Source of the DNA: Craterostigma plantagineum | Taxonomy: Eukaryota; Streptophyta; Magnoliopsida; Lamiales; Linderniaceae | Direction of reading: 5' to 3' | Assembly (NCBI GenBank): GCA_027422505.1 | Contig: JAPQWV010001408.1 | Span: 26,011-90,010 of the forward strand | DNA: 64,000 nt | Part shown: positions 25,745 to 39,905 of the stretch, in pieces | Layout of the letters: every line of letters begins with the position of its first letter | Numbering within the stretch: the stretch's first letter is position 1 | The notes under the pieces: generated by a model | The model's input: only the letters and a program-made list of their open reading frames with translations | The model's database searches: none | What the model was told of the DNA's origin: nothing | Position numbers and translations under genes: made by a program

Positions 25745-27747
25745 CTAATCTCTCGGAATGTGCTGATAATTGAAATTCTCAGGATATAACTGCTGCAATC
25801 CGTGACCCATCTGTCCCCTCCATCCCATTGAATTTGCAGGCGTCAACTGTTGTTGTACGAAAAACTGATGGGAAGAACCATGCAAGTTCAAACCACCACC
25901 ACCACCGTCGCCACCACCACCAGCGCCGCCGCCGCCGCCGCCGCCACCACCTCCACCACCAGGAGGAGCCGTTGATTTCCCAGAAGAAGGAACCCCGTTA
26001 ATATCTTTCTTGACATTGATGAGGAACGAACCAATGATGACCTGTTTAAGCAAGCAATTCTAAATCATTCGATGCAGCTCCAGTGAAAAGGGAGCAATTG
26101 ACAAGTTATATAGATCATCACATTTAAGATTCTCGAGGGGCATGTGATGTGTTACCTGGACTGGACCGGCAGCAGCTAGGGGCCCACCAAGTTCTCCACC
26201 GATGATTTTGCCTTCGCAAGTACAAAGGGACACGCTAAGTCCTCCACTGTGTGACTGTGTCCTCCATCGTTCGTATGAATATAAGATCCAGACAACGAAA
26301 GGATGTCGAACATGCCCTGCAATGGATTCAATCATTGCAGAAAACACTAAATCCTTCAATGGTTAGAGTAGGCGAAGAAAATGCTTGACAACTTTCTGGA
26401 CACAGTTTTAGATATATGCGTCGTTGATGCATTATGGCGTTTGAATGCTCGAAGAGAAAGATCCCTTTGATGCAATGGAATATATCTACCTTGCATGTAA
26501 TAATGTGGCCGGGCGGTTCTGGCTGGCGAAAACTTACACAAGAGACTGAGCCAGAAGCTGAGATAATGCAAATTTCCCTCTTACTTTGTTGCATAAACAT
26601 CATGATTTTTTGACGAACATCCTACCAAGATAATCAGGGAAATATGTTTCAAAAGTAAAAAGAAACGAGGATATCCATCTAAGTTCTGCTAATTACACAC
26701 GATGTTTTTCTAAGCAGAAAGAGCTACACAAGTCATCAATCATCTCGTTGCAGAAACATCGAGAAGCCACGAACAACAAAAAAGAAAGAAAGATGCAATT
26801 ATATCATATTTTGGATCATCAGACAAATCCCATTTGCAGCAAATTTTGTTCAACAAGTACTTGCATGAGATACATTTCTACCTAGAAAGTAAAAAACATG
26901 AGATACAAGTTGTAATAAGCAAGAGGAAGAAACGGGCAAAAAATACTTCTCCATCAGCAACAGTGACGACGCTCGAACTGAAGCCTCGGCCCGCAGTACC
27001 TGCCTCTCGAAAGCAGTAGATTAGTCATACATAAACATTGATCGTATTCCCAATGTATTGATCAAATGCAGATAAATAAAGAATGATTTTTTTAACATGA
27101 AAGAGAGCAAATTTCAATATCCACCACAAAAGCATGTCTGAATTTGATGAGCATGCGGCATTTTAGCTTATACATGTTGAATAGATGTCTTCATTAAGAA
27201 AGCTATAAAACTGAGAGAGAAATACAATGAAACAAATGCGCGTTGGCAAAATAGAAACAAAATCTTGAACTCATTCAAAAGTACGTATTTTTACACAAAC
27301 AAACAAGCATTAAAAAAGGATAGCGACGTGGACATATGAGTTACCAATAGAACTCGCGTTAAGCTGAGACTTGTCGGGAAACGAAGACGACCCAGCGGCG
27401 CCGCCGACTCTCTTTCTCGACCCCGCCGCGGCGGTCGACGACGAAGATGCCGAGAGGCGCTTCGCCGCCGCGGCTTCCTCCGGAGTATTATACTTCCTCG
27501 GCCGTCCTCTCTTCCTCTTCGCTCCCTCCGTCGGCGTAGCAACCGCCGAAGCCACTAAATGCGGATAAACTGAGGCGTTGCTGTTGTTGTTGTAGTTGTC
27601 GTTATCGTTGATGTTGGGAATAATAGCTCCACTTGAATGCGTCGACGCCGAGGGGTTAGTAGTATTTTGGTGGTGGTGGTGGTGGTGAAGCGGCGTTAGG
27701 TGGAAGAAAGAACCGGCGCCGCCTTCACTGTTACGGGCGGCGTCCAT
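25745..27747 (-). CDS. AHL: AT-hook motif nuclear-localised (AHL) protein, 5 exons, apparent one-base deletion
   Basis: Minus-strand exons: 27747-27345, 27005-26947, 26621-26490, 26316-26156, 26041-25745; about 350 residues. Exon 1 has a poly-His tract, an Asn-rich region and an AT-hook (KRKRGRPRKY) that binds the minor groove of AT-rich DNA. Exons 2-5 form the PPC/DUF296 domain: GRGFSSSVVTVADGE, KIMMFMQQSKREICIISASG, GMFDILSLSGSY, GGLSVSLCTCEGKIIGGELG, GPLAAAGPVQVIIGSF, which makes AHL trimers and recruits partners. The tail begins with a long Gly run (25900-25965) and a Gln/Pro-rich end. Exon 4 changes frame near 26249; one extra base restores both the domain and the exon phase. A role as a chromatin-linked regulator of growth is family knowledge. 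Confidence 0.88.
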
Positions 27748-29535
27748 TGGATAATCGGTTTCTACTTTTCTAAAAAGATATTTACTTATTTATCGAACTA
27801 TTTCAAGTAATTTTGGGAGATTCGACTTTATCGAATCAGAATTGTTGGGATGCTGACGTGGCACGTCTCTTGCATGCTTCGTCGAGGCGCGAGTTTTCCG
27901 TCGTTGGATCGGCGCCATTCCATTACCCATACACTTGGGATCTGATGATTTTTACTTCGATTCTTTCCTTTTTTTAGACATAAAAATCGTATCCTTAACC
28001 TACAAATTAGACGATAAATACGTCCTGGATGGATTATAACATATGATCTTAATTATAGTGAACGGCTACTAATTCAGAATTCTAAGATCCTATTTTAAAT
28101 AATTGCCTTCCGAAAATATAAATAAAATAACACACGATATCGTATAATCAATAAGCATACTTTTTCATTATTCATTATAGCTTTAGCCCAAGCCCAATCT
28201 ATAATGCTATTGGTGAATAACTTAGTAACTGGGCTTCCTTTGATGTAATAACTTAGTGCAGTTTAGTTTGATGTAAAGATAGCAACTTTTAGTACAAAGA
28301 GAAAAAATGGTGGTTTTATTAGTTAGTAATCTTATAGCTAAGACTTGTTATAATGAGCAGTCAGTGCATAACAATAATGTAGGACGAACAATACACTAAT
28401 ATGAAAGAATGGACAAACAAAGAAACAACTTGGACAGTCGTCAGTCCAGGAAACTCCACACAACCCGATAAAACATAGAGTAATATGTAACTAATGTTCA
28501 TAGAAAAAGACTCTTTCCTTTTATATTCGATTACTGGAAAACCGTTAGCTTTCGTCTCTTTGGAAATGCCAACATAGTAAGAACTAAAATATGTAAATGT
28601 ACTTGTCACCATATAATTTTCCAGGTTTTTATTATCTATTTATATATTCTATAATACAAAAGAATCTAGGGTGGGTATACGTATAAAGTATAAACTGCTC
28701 TGTCATGTTATTTATAATTTAGTCCCTATATTTATAATGTAGTTAATTTAATAAGTTGCCATTTCACTTCTAAATTGTTTAGTTATTATAATTGTACCCA
28801 ACACATTAGTTTTCATTTTATATGTTTTATTAGATATTAGAAATATCAAAATTTAAGTAACATAAATATAATTATATTAAATAGAGTACCGAAAGTAATA
28901 GTTATTATTAATAATTTGAAGCGATTAGTTACTTGCACGTTCAAAATTAGATGACTCTTTGGAACCCCAATATGGCACGAAAGGACATACACGTAGGACC
29001 TTGTTTTGAATTTGGACGGCAAATAGTCCTCGTACGCTCCAACCACATGAAAGCGTCCATGTACATCAACATCATCGCTTGGTAGAAAAAGAATCTAGTT
29101 TATTACAGCAAAGCTAATAATGATTAGTACTGTAAGCTAATGAAGCATCGATCCTAATATAATATCCACGTGCTTGCTAGCTTGTCCATTTCTGGTGTTC
29201 TTATGGTCCTCATGGCTCGCCTTTCTCTCCCTAAGATTCTGTTTCGTGGCTATCTATGAGTTTATGAAGTGTAAGAATTATTTACGAAGTCTGTTACTTT
29301 TTTTTTAAAAAGAAATAAACAAATAAAAGAAAAGTCGACGTTCGTTATATGCGTACGTACGAAAGATAGATATATATATATAATACAGAACAGTCAGCAC
29401 GAGACCTGATTCGCCAATTAATGAAAAGTCGCCAAGAAGCAAAACCATCCAATATTTTCAACCATTTGCAGCTGATTTTAGCTTGAAGGCTCTGTTTCGA
29501 TTTTCCCTTTTTTTTTTCCTTCTTTCATTTGATTA
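27748..29535. other. Divergent intergenic region (AHL / SULTR4)
   Basis: About 1.8 kb of AT-rich DNA between divergently transcribed genes. It should hold both promoters. I found no ORF with coding character, no repeat pair and no RNA gene. Confidence 0.5.
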
Positions 29536-32500
29536 ATGGAGGAGGGCATGAGCAGAGGCCACGCGTACGCGTCGCCGAGCGCGCGTGGTCTCACGTCCCT
29601 GTCGCAGAGGCCCCTAAAGATTATCCAGCTGCAGCATCCCACCTCCACGCCGTCGTCGTCGGCGTCTCTATCGGCGCCGTCGATTTCCTTGGCCGCGAAA
29701 TGGAGGGCCAAGATGAGGCAGATGACGTGGACGGACTGGATCAAAACGCTGTTCCCTTGCTACCGTTGGATGAGCGAGTACAAATGGCGGGAGTATCTTC
29801 AGCCTGACCTCGTCGCCGGCACGACCGTCGGCGTCATGCTCGTTCCCCAGGTCAATTTTTGCGATAAAGTTCCCTTCTTTTAGCTTTTCATGCGATCTTC
29901 TTTCGCTCGCAAAATGTCTCTGTTCTTGCGAAATCGGCTGTTTTAAGGTAGCGTGGGGTAGAATAAGATGTGGGACGACTGCAACTCAACAATTATCATT
30001 CATTTGACTGTTCTGATTCTGAGTTAGAGACGCAAAAGTATCTTTCACCTGCCGTGTGATTGGCTCAAAGTTGATCAGTCAGACCTTTTCCCTGATGTGA
30101 TTAATACCCTCGTCGTCTGATTGGTCGGAATAACCCAACCATGAAGCAACGATAGTGTATTTATGTGATTGGTCTGCACTTGCAAACAATTTTAATGGGA
30201 TTGGTCTGAACTTTAATCAGCCTCTATTGTCTTATCCTACGCACTCCCCTGTTTTACATTTGTATTTCCCAATCAATTCATCAGTCGATTGCTGCAACTT
30301 CTGAACACCTAATAAGCTTCTGTTTCTGATTCTCCGACAGTCCATGTCATATGCGAAGCTCGCTGGACTTCACCCAATCTATGGACTGTGTAAGTTCTTG
30401 CACTTGGCTTAGGGAGTTTTGCTGCTTATCCTTAGTATTAGTGTCTGCAAAGCTGAGAAGACTTCAAAATTCTGCAGACTCTGGTTTTGTGCCTGTATTC
30501 ATTTATGCCATATTTGGATCGTCGAGACAACTAGCGATTGGGCCGGTGGCTTTAACATCCCTCCTAGTGTCTAACGTTCTGACAAGCATAGTCGACTCGT
30601 CTGAACAGCTATACACTGATCTTGCGATACTTTTGGCACTTATGGTCGGTGTTTTGGAATGCACTATGGGACTACTAAGGTGGGTTGTTGTCCTCTCATT
30701 TCCGTTTTAAGTTTATCTTTTCCACATTTATACCCAACCTTAGTACTCATCCATACGCTTACAGGCTTGGATGGCTAATTCGATTCATCAGCCATTCCGT
30801 AATATCTGGTTTCACTACTGCCTCGGCGGTTGTAATTGCCTTGTCTCAGGCGAAATACTTCTTGGGCTACGATGTGGAGCGTAGTAGCAAGATCATTCCC
30901 CTAGCAGAGAGCATCATTGCAGGTTCTGATAAGGTATTATTTTTTTACTGACATATTACGAAACATTGCTGTCTCCAGGCGCATTGTTGCTCTTATACTT
31001 ATTCCTTTTGATGAAATCTGCAATCTAATGATGGATTTCTCTCCCTAGTTCTCATGGCCACCGTTTCTCACGGGATCAGCTATATTAGCTATTCTTATAA
31101 CCATGAAGCAGTTGGTAAGCAGCTTCTGATCAGTTCATCATGCTTCGGTAGACTTGTACCTATTCTTACATCGTTCTTCATCGGTCCATGTTTTCAGGGA
31201 AAAACCAATAAGAGGTTGCGCTTTTTACGAGCTTCTGGTCCCTTGACAGCTGTAGTCCTCGGCACAGTCTTCGTGAGATTTTATCATCCAGCCTCCATTA
31301 CACTGGTGAGCGCTGCTCTGGCCTGGCTTAGCGAATGATATACACTTCTCAATAACAACTTGAGAAAAAAATCGTTTGCCCAATTTCATTTTCTTTACTG
31401 TTTATTGCTGCGATAGGTTGGCGAGATACCTCAGGGGCTACCAAAGTTTTCCATCCCAAAGGAATTTCGTTACGTGAAGTCTTTGATTCCTACTACGATT
31501 CTTATTACTGGCGTTGCTATTTTGGTACATTCAGATCATTTTTCAATCTTCCTTTTCTAGGACATTATTATCGTCTGCATTGTTTCTTTCCATTGAGTCT
31601 AATACACAACTATTTCTTTTTCTTGTAAGGAATCTGTTGGTATCGCAAAGGCACTCGCAGCTAAGAATGGATACGAGTTGGATTCCAATCAAGAGGTGAG
31701 CTTTCATTAATTTGAACACTTTTTGCAATGGATAGCCGTATCTTAGAGTCCTTTTGGAAGACTTAAAAATCCTTACCTCTTGGCAGTTGTTTGGCCTCGG
31801 CGTGGCTAATATTTTCGGCTCCTTCTTTCAAGTTTACCCTACGACTGGTAAGTTTCTTTGATCTTTCGATGTGTCCCTGTAATAGTAGTAGTAGATCGAA
31901 ATACTCATACAGATTGTTTCGAATTTGCTCTCTAAAACTATATTTCTCAACTGTATTATATCGTTCAGGATCATTTTCCAGGTCGGCCGTCAATCATGAA
32001 AGTGGAGCCAAAACAGGATTATCCGGGATTGTGATGGGAATTATTATGGGATGTGCACTTCAATTCTTGACCCCATTGTTTGAGTACATTCCCCAGGTTC
32101 ATATGAACACATCTGATTTATTGCATCACTGATGTTACCGTATATAACAGTGCAAAGTTAACTTGGTTTGAATCACTCAACGCATATCTCAGTAGTTTCT
32201 TGATTTGGTCATTAATTTTATCTTCTTACCCATACATTTTGGTATTTTTTTCCCAGTGCGCTCTTGCTGCCATTGTGATTTCAGCTGTTATGGGACTGGT
32301 AAGGCTTTCAAATAACGCAATTTACGCTTCAATTCAATATCTCAGTATTCAGTTTTGCTTATGTAAAAAGGATGAAACACGCAATTCATACGGGGCATGA
32401 ACTAGTAATCTCCATACAGGTGGATTACGACGAGGCCTTTTTCCTATGGCGTGTAGACAAGAGAGACTTTCTCCTTTGGATCATCACTTGCATAGTCACC

Positions 32501-33730
32501 TTGTTCCTCGGCATAGAAATCGGAGTCCTCGTTGGTGTAAGCCTCGGCGATTCAATACATTATTTTTTCCTGTTTTCTTTCATGCAATGAGCGAATGTCT
32601 TCATTTCATACTGCTCTGCTTCTTAGGTTGGTGCATCCCTTGCTTTTGTCATCCATGAATCGGCCAATCCTCACATCGGTACTTCCCATGATAATCCGCA
32701 ACATTTTATCATTATTTCATGATTCGTTTTATCGCACAATCATATACTTTTTTTCGACGTCTTTAGTCCATATTCTGTTACGGTAATAAGAGCTCGATGG
32801 TTTTTTTGCAGCTGTCTTAGGTCGGCTGCCAGGAACCACAGTGTACAGAAACGTCCAGCAGTATCCCGAGGCTTACACGTACAATGGAATTGTGATCGTG
32901 AGAGTCGATTCGCCAATCTACTTCGCAAACATAAGCTACATCAAAGACAGGTCCGCTGATATCAACATCTTTCACGTCTTCCTTCGTCATTTTCAAAATT
33001 TTCCCAAGATTCAGTCAAATAATATTGTAACCAATAGGCTCCGAGAATATGAAATAGAAGCCGACGGATGCACAAGGCGCGGGCCCGAAGTCACCAGGAT
33101 TCATTTCGTGATACTCGAAATGGCCCGTAAGTCTGCTTTAATCATCGAAGATTTATTTGTAATCCTAAAGCGCATTAATACTCATCATCATCATCATATA
33201 TCGTCTTTCTCCCTTCAGCCGTCACTTATATAGACTCGAGCGCCGTTCAAGCCTTGAAAGACTTGTATCAGGAATACAAATCGCGCAACATCCAGGTATA
33301 ATCTGTTTTTTCCTTCCTGCTATTTGTCTCGTTTGTTGCGTACGATGTTTTTACTACACGTTCGACGATTTAATCAATTTCGAAAAAAAATTTCCAGATT
33401 GCGATTTCGAATCCAAACAGGGAAGTGCTACTAACCCTAACACAGTCGAGCGTCGTGGACTTAATAGGCAGAGAATGGTACTTTGTCCGAGTGCACGACG
33501 CTGTACAAGTCTGCTTACAACACTGTAAGAGGCTAAACAACAACAACAACTCATCCCCGTCATCGCAGAATCTTTCCTCGCACAGATTCTTGAAACAAAC
33601 GTTCGATGAGGATTCTCTAATGTCGAGGCTTGAATCTGGGATTAGCAGAGAAGTTGTCATTCGTAATAAAGATGATGATAATAATAATGCAAGTGCCTTG
33701 GAGCAGCCTTTGCTGGCGAATAAGGAGTGA
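29536..33730 (+). CDS. SULTR4: Group 4 sulfate transporter (SLC26/SulP with STAS domain), 17 exons
   Basis: Exons begin at 29536, 30341, 30478, 30765, 31049, 31198, 31417, 31630, 31787, 31969, 32257, 32420, 32627, 32812, 33038, 33219 and 33398; total 706 residues, in frame throughout. The N-terminus is Ser/Ala-rich, then WTDWIKTLFPCYRW begins the SulP core with LVPQSMSYAKLAGL and GPVALTSLLVSN, then GVAILESVGIAKALA, TGSFSRSAVNHESGAKTGLSG and ALAAIVISAVMGLVDYDEA. The C-terminal STAS domain includes GIVIVRVDSPIYFANISYI and VTYIDSSAVQALKDLY. The high match to the SULTR4 subgroup (NIHAVLGRLPGT-type region HIAVLGRLPGTTVYR) supports a vacuolar membrane sulfate exporter that releases stored sulfate. 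Group 4 genes are induced by sulfur starvation; no such element was recognised here. Confidence 0.95.
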
Positions 33731-35386
33731 GGCAATGTTATAAACACCATTCATTTGCTGCTGTGAGTGTGCTGTGTGTATATGATTGATATATATTTGC
33801 TCTCATGTTCTGTCTATTACAAGCATTGTCCGAGTTTTTTCAAGCTTCTCTAAGCATATATATGATCATTCTTTTTGGAAACGAGGGAAACCATGATTTT
33901 ATGTATTGATTATTGAATGAAGATGATTGTTATTGTTTTTCTGTATGCTGTTTGTTACAACAAAATCAAGCTTAGGTCATATATTAACTAATTCGAGTGA
34001 ACACAAATTTCAAATTCAATCAATGGCTAATGCCTTTGTATTTATCTCTTTCCACGAATCATGATAGAGACGACTTTTTTGTGCAGCAGCCAATAAGTCG
34101 TCAAACGTGCTAAACTAAAGCCACCTTCGATGTACGGAATTTCTTCGCAGTACGTAAGATTTAAACACTATAAAATGTTGTAATAAAATAAATATGTACG
34201 TTTTTCTAAGTCCTTACATCATCTTGACAAGGACTTGATCATCAAATCTGGAATCCCCGTACATGGGGATGATCCGTACGTATAATAACGTGTTAAATGT
34301 ACGTGTTGTCAAACATGGAAAATACTTCTTAAATACGGACAATATTGAACATAACCTAATTTTAATATATTATCTGGTAAACCTAACACCATTTTGATAA
34401 GGACTTCCACGTCTTTGGTTCATTGATGATAAGATCTGCGGGTTTCTCGACCGTACATATGATAGCTTGCCCCTATTATATTTAGACATATAATAAAACT
34501 GCATATTTTACACATTTTTTGTATCCACTATGTCAACGCTACTATCTTATGAAAGTCAATTTACTAACAATATCTTACCGCAAAAACCATAAATACGCAG
34601 ACGATATGTATGTATTATTTGGTCAGACATTTAGGTTATTTATTGGGGTCTTTAAGGGCATTGCTCCATGTACGGAGGGGTTTTCTTTCGGCAGACATAA
34701 ATACTCAATACAAAGAGATTTTAATCTACAGAAAGCACACACACATTATTTATTACTAATTAATGGTTTAACCCAATCAAATATAAGTCAGCTCCTTCGT
34801 CTTTGGTTCAGTGACGATGATGAGAGACTTGCGAGTTTTCTTGACCGTACATGTGATAACTGCTTCGGAGAATAAGACAGGGATATTCTCGTATAAAATG
34901 TTGGAGATCTAAAATGTATATTTTCAGGCCTACGCGTCCGTACATTATGTCAACGCTATTAAACCGTAAACAAAGTCAACTTGCTGCAGTAAACCTATAG
35001 CTGATCATCTCGTATCATGTGTTATTTCAGGAGGACAACTCACATCTTGCCAAGTGATATTAACTATAACTAATCAAATTATTTCAATTCATGATTAGGT
35101 TCAACACCTTTGTATATACTTAAACTTCCTCAAGGGGGTATAATTCATATTTCTTTCCTTTTTATTTGCTACTTGAATTTTATTTATTACCTTCACATGG
35201 ATGGGGTTCAAATTAATCCAACTTTGACAATTAGCGCCAGTTAAATGAATGAAGGGGGGCCCATGTTTAGAAAGTCAAATCTTTAACTTTCTTACACCAT
35301 TATTACTTCATAATGCTAAGGCAGCCTCTCATCGTACCCTTAATCTTGTCTTACCTGCAAAACAATCTTTGCACATTGCCATCAAT
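33731..35386. other. Intergenic between SULTR4 and EXO70
   Basis: AT-rich sequence holding the SULTR4 3' UTR and the EXO70 promoter. The only structure I see is a diverged direct repeat (34405-34580 and 34796-34995). Short ORFs here have no recognisable domain. Confidence 0.5.
34405..34995. repeat. Diverged direct repeat of about 180-200 bp, two copies
   Basis: Copy A (34405-34580) and copy B (34796-34995) share blocks in the same order: GTCTTTGGTTCA, TTTCTCGACCGTACAT / TTTCTTGACCGTACAT, TATGTCAACGCTA and AAGTCAA.TT. They lie about 390 bp apart. This could be a local duplication or two copies of an old element. Confidence 0.65.
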
Positions 35387-37318
35387 ATGTCAGTATTTAA
35401 TGAAATCTCAGTGTTACCTAGCTTTCCTTCACCTGAATTAACCGATACTAATCCAAATAAATATTCGCCATCGTTCGTCGAGGCGATGATGCAAGAAAAC
35501 GTCGAAAACGCAGGGACAATGATCACCAAATGGGACGATCCCACAAAAGATGAACTTTCTTCGACGAAAACGTTCAGGTCAATCTTTCAAGAAAACGCAA
35601 ACGAGGCCAAAGAATATATTAACCGAGTCAAGGGCTTGAGAAAAGCCATGCAATTCTTGAACTCGAAAAACTCAGATTCAATGACCAGTCGTTTGATCCT
35701 AGCCATCAAGCTGATGGACGTTGCCATGCTTAGGCTCGAACGAGAGTTCTACCACATTCTGTCGATCAACAGAGAGTACTTCAATCCCGAGTCAGTTTCT
35801 AGAGGCTCTTCTTCGTCTTCGAGGGCATCTCAGCCCATCTCCTCAGAAGACGACGAAGGACATGATAGTCCCAGAAAGTGTCGATATTCTAACATATCAT
35901 CTGATGCAGAAATAGCTACCTCGCATCTAAAGATGATCGCTGAGGTTATGATGAGTTCAGGTTATAGAAGCGAATGCAGAAAGGTATACCTGAAAACAAG
36001 AAGCAACATCATCAGTGAAGAACTGTGTCGTCTTGGGATAAGAAACTACTCTTTGTCAGACATCAATAAAATCGACCAGAAACCCCTCGAGCATCAAGTC
36101 GACAAGTTGCTGCGTCAATCGAGGATTGCAGTCAGAACAGTCTTCAAAGGCGAAAGAATCCTCTGTGAGCGTGTGTTTGAAGATTCGAAGATTATGAGGC
36201 AGGCATGTCTTACCCACATAGCCATGGAAGATGCGATCGACCTTTTCAAATTCCCTGAGATTGTAGCCAAGAGCAAGCGATCGCCCCGCAAGGTTGTCAT
36301 CTTGATGGATCTATTTGAGGGCATATCCCTTCTCTGGCCGGAGATTGAGTCTATTTTTGCTTACGAAGAGCTCTCGCCCGTCAAAATACAAGCTCTAACA
36401 TCTCTTCATACGCTGAGCCGGTCGTTTTTGGCAACCATATCTGAGTTCGTGCTATCGATTCAGAAATACAAGTCCAAGACTTTGGTCCCTGGTGGTGGGC
36501 TACATCCGCTGACTTTGTCAGTGACGAGTTTTGTAACTTTGTTAGCCGATCGCTGTGTAATCCTCTCTGATATCCTATGCTATGAATCTGAAAACGAAGT
36601 TAGATTACCTGTGTCACCAGAATCACACTTCCAAAGCCCAAGCCCGAGTCAGAACTCGACGTCTTCAGCGCCAAGTCGACTCGCCTGGATCATCCATGTG
36701 CTCCTTTGCAAGCTTGGCGAGGAAGCTGATCTGTACAAAGGCGCTGGCTTGTCGTATCTATTCCTAGCCAACAATCTGCAGTACATCGTCGAGAAAGTAA
36801 GCAGCAGTTCGCTTGAGGTCATCCTTGGCGAAGAATGGTTATCCAATCAGCGAAAGAAGGTCAATCTCTATGTGGAAAATTATCAAACAGTTGCCTGGCA
36901 CGATCTTTTTCAATCTCTAGAGGACGATGATGAAGATCCTTCCTTCGAATCATCGGCCGTCGAAATAAAGGAGAAGCTAAGGAGATTCAACGCCGTTTTC
37001 GATGAAGCGTACAAGCAACAGAGATCATGGGTCATTACTGATCCATCGCTTAAGGACGAGATCAAATTATCCATAGCAGGAAAGATAGTGCCTGCTTACA
37101 CGGAACTGTACAATGCATATCTGTCTCTGGTGCGCGAAGAAGACGATCTTCAACTGCTCGTAAAGTTTTCCCCGGATAACATTGGAAATTACTTGTCCGA
37201 TTTGTTCCATGGAAATGAGGTCTCGATGGATTCTTCACCATCCAAGCCGCCGCACTACTCATCACAGTCCATAATGAGAAGATGCATGTGGTTCCCCAGG
37301 AAGATGATGAAACACTAG
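35387..37318 (+). CDS. EXO70: Exocyst subunit EXO70 family protein, intronless
   Basis: EXO70 is a subunit of the exocyst, which tethers secretory vesicles to the plasma membrane and binds phosphoinositides through its C-terminus. The 643 residues from ATG 35387 (MSVFNEISVL) match the family: an N-terminal helix with MMQENVENAGTMITKWD, then a Ser-rich linker, and the large helical Exo70 domain (LEHQVDKLLRQSRIAVRTVF, EDAIDLFKFPEIVAKSKRSPRK, LDLFEG-type MDLFEGISLLWPEI, RLAWIIHVLLCKLGEEADLY, LSYLFLANNLQYIVEKV, IVPAYTELYNAYL). The frame stays open to an upstream ATG at 35249 (46 codons), but that segment has no family match, so the inner start is preferred. Lack of introns and the short N-terminus suggest the H-type clade, stated tentatively. 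Confidence 0.94.
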   Translation: MSVFNEISVLPSFPSPELTDTNPNKYSPSFVEAMMQENVENAGTMITKWDDPTKDELSSTKTFRSIFQENANEAKEYINRVKGLRKAMQFLNSKNSDSMTSRLILAIKLMDVAMLRLEREFYHILSINREYFNPESVSRGSSSSSRASQPISSEDDEGHDSPRKCRYSNISSDAEIATSHLKMIAEVMMSSGYRSECRKVYLKTRSNIISEELCRLGIRNYSLSDINKIDQKPLEHQVDKLLRQSRIAVRTVFKGERILCERVFEDSKIMRQACLTHIAMEDAIDLFKFPEIVAKSKRSPRKVVILMDLFEGISLLWPEIESIFAYEELSPVKIQALTSLHTLSRSFLATISEFVLSIQKYKSKTLVPGGGLHPLTLSVTSFVTLLADRCVILSDILCYESENEVRLPVSPESHFQSPSPSQNSTSSAPSRLAWIIHVLLCKLGEEADLYKGAGLSYLFLANNLQYIVEKVSSSSLEVILGEEWLSNQRKKVNLYVENYQTVAWHDLFQSLEDDDEDPSFESSAVEIKEKLRRFNAVFDEAYKQQRSWVITDPSLKDEIKLSIAGKIVPAYTELYNAYLSLVREEDDLQLLVKFSPDNIGNYLSDLFHGNEVSMDSSPSKPPHYSSQSIMRRCMWFPRKMMKH

Positions 37319-37793
37319 CCAGCCTCGTATGATATAACGCATAAAATAAGAGGGCATCTTCGTCATTACGTGTAATTATAGGGAGTATTCTGAAATAATA
37401 GTAATAGAACTGTTGTTTTCTGATTCGCAGGTGATCCTATTTCCTATCTATGCGATTTGAGGGTTTTATTGTATGCAGAAAATCTAATTACGACACAAGA
37501 ACTACGGATTCAAATGGATAAGTTTTACCTAAGATAAATACATCGTAGACTCCATATACAAGGTAAGAATCGAAATCACAAACTAAATGTCGCGACGATT
37601 CAACAGATAAAAACATCGTATATTTTACCGATCATAACCATAACATATGTTTTAAAAATAAATTGCTGGATTTCACAACCGATTTGAAAAATAAAATAAA
37701 TAAATTAGGAGATATTGATCTTGAGCTCAACCAAACAGATCAACTACAGAGGAACTCAACTAAATTTCCGACCAGCATGTAGTGTATGTATGA
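37319..37793. other. Intergenic between convergent EXO70 and actin
   Basis: About 475 bp of AT-rich sequence containing the two 3' UTRs. Nothing else is visible. Confidence 0.55.
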
Positions 37794-39361
<1,568 letters not shown>

Positions 39362-39697
39362 CTTATACCTACTATAGCTCCTGACGCAAAATGTGGCTCG
39401 AATTAGCAATAGATAATTCGAGGTTTCGATCCAAATACTGTTAGTCTTCAGCAAAACAACCACCATCAAATCCATTAGCATTCAACAAGCAAGCAAAACA
39501 CGGAGATAAAAGCAGAGCATAATCACCTGAGGAAACAAAAAGGGGCGTCTACGAACGAATTAAGAAGAGACGAAGAAGGGAGACAGAGCAAAGCACCATA
39601 CACACACCCGCCACCCAAAACAGCCTTCGAATATTGATCTGCCGTTCCTATCGAAAGTCGAATCTCCAAAATGTGAGAAATACAATTCAGTAAGAAA

Positions 39698-39708
39698 TTA
39701 TATAAAAA
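39698..39708 (-). promoter_or_regulatory. TATA box of the actin gene
   Basis: TTTTTATATAA on the minus strand lies about 170 bases upstream of the leader donor at 39526. Downstream leader sequence is pyrimidine-rich (CTTTGCTCTGTCTCCC), typical for actin leaders. Confidence 0.45.
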
Positions 39709-39905
39709 GGAGAGACAAATGTTATGTGCCATTCACCAGCCCAGCCTACGCGTACGGTCGATGCTGACACGTTGTCGGCTAGCAGAGCATGAAATAACAA
39801 TTTTCCTTTTTCTCTTTTTTTTGTTAATTATTTTTAGTTAATTTGTTCTCTGCCAATCAACGCTCTCTGGTCGAACTTTTAAACTTTAATTTTTCCACAA
39901 ACCAA

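Noticed and set aside
25895..25970. GC-rich (CCGCCACCACC)n tract that resembles a regulatory repeat
   Set aside because: It is the Gly-run coding sequence in the last exon of the AHL gene.
34519..34875. Open frame of 118 codons upstream of EXO70
   Set aside because: It crosses a diverged repeat, is AT-driven in composition and shows no domain.
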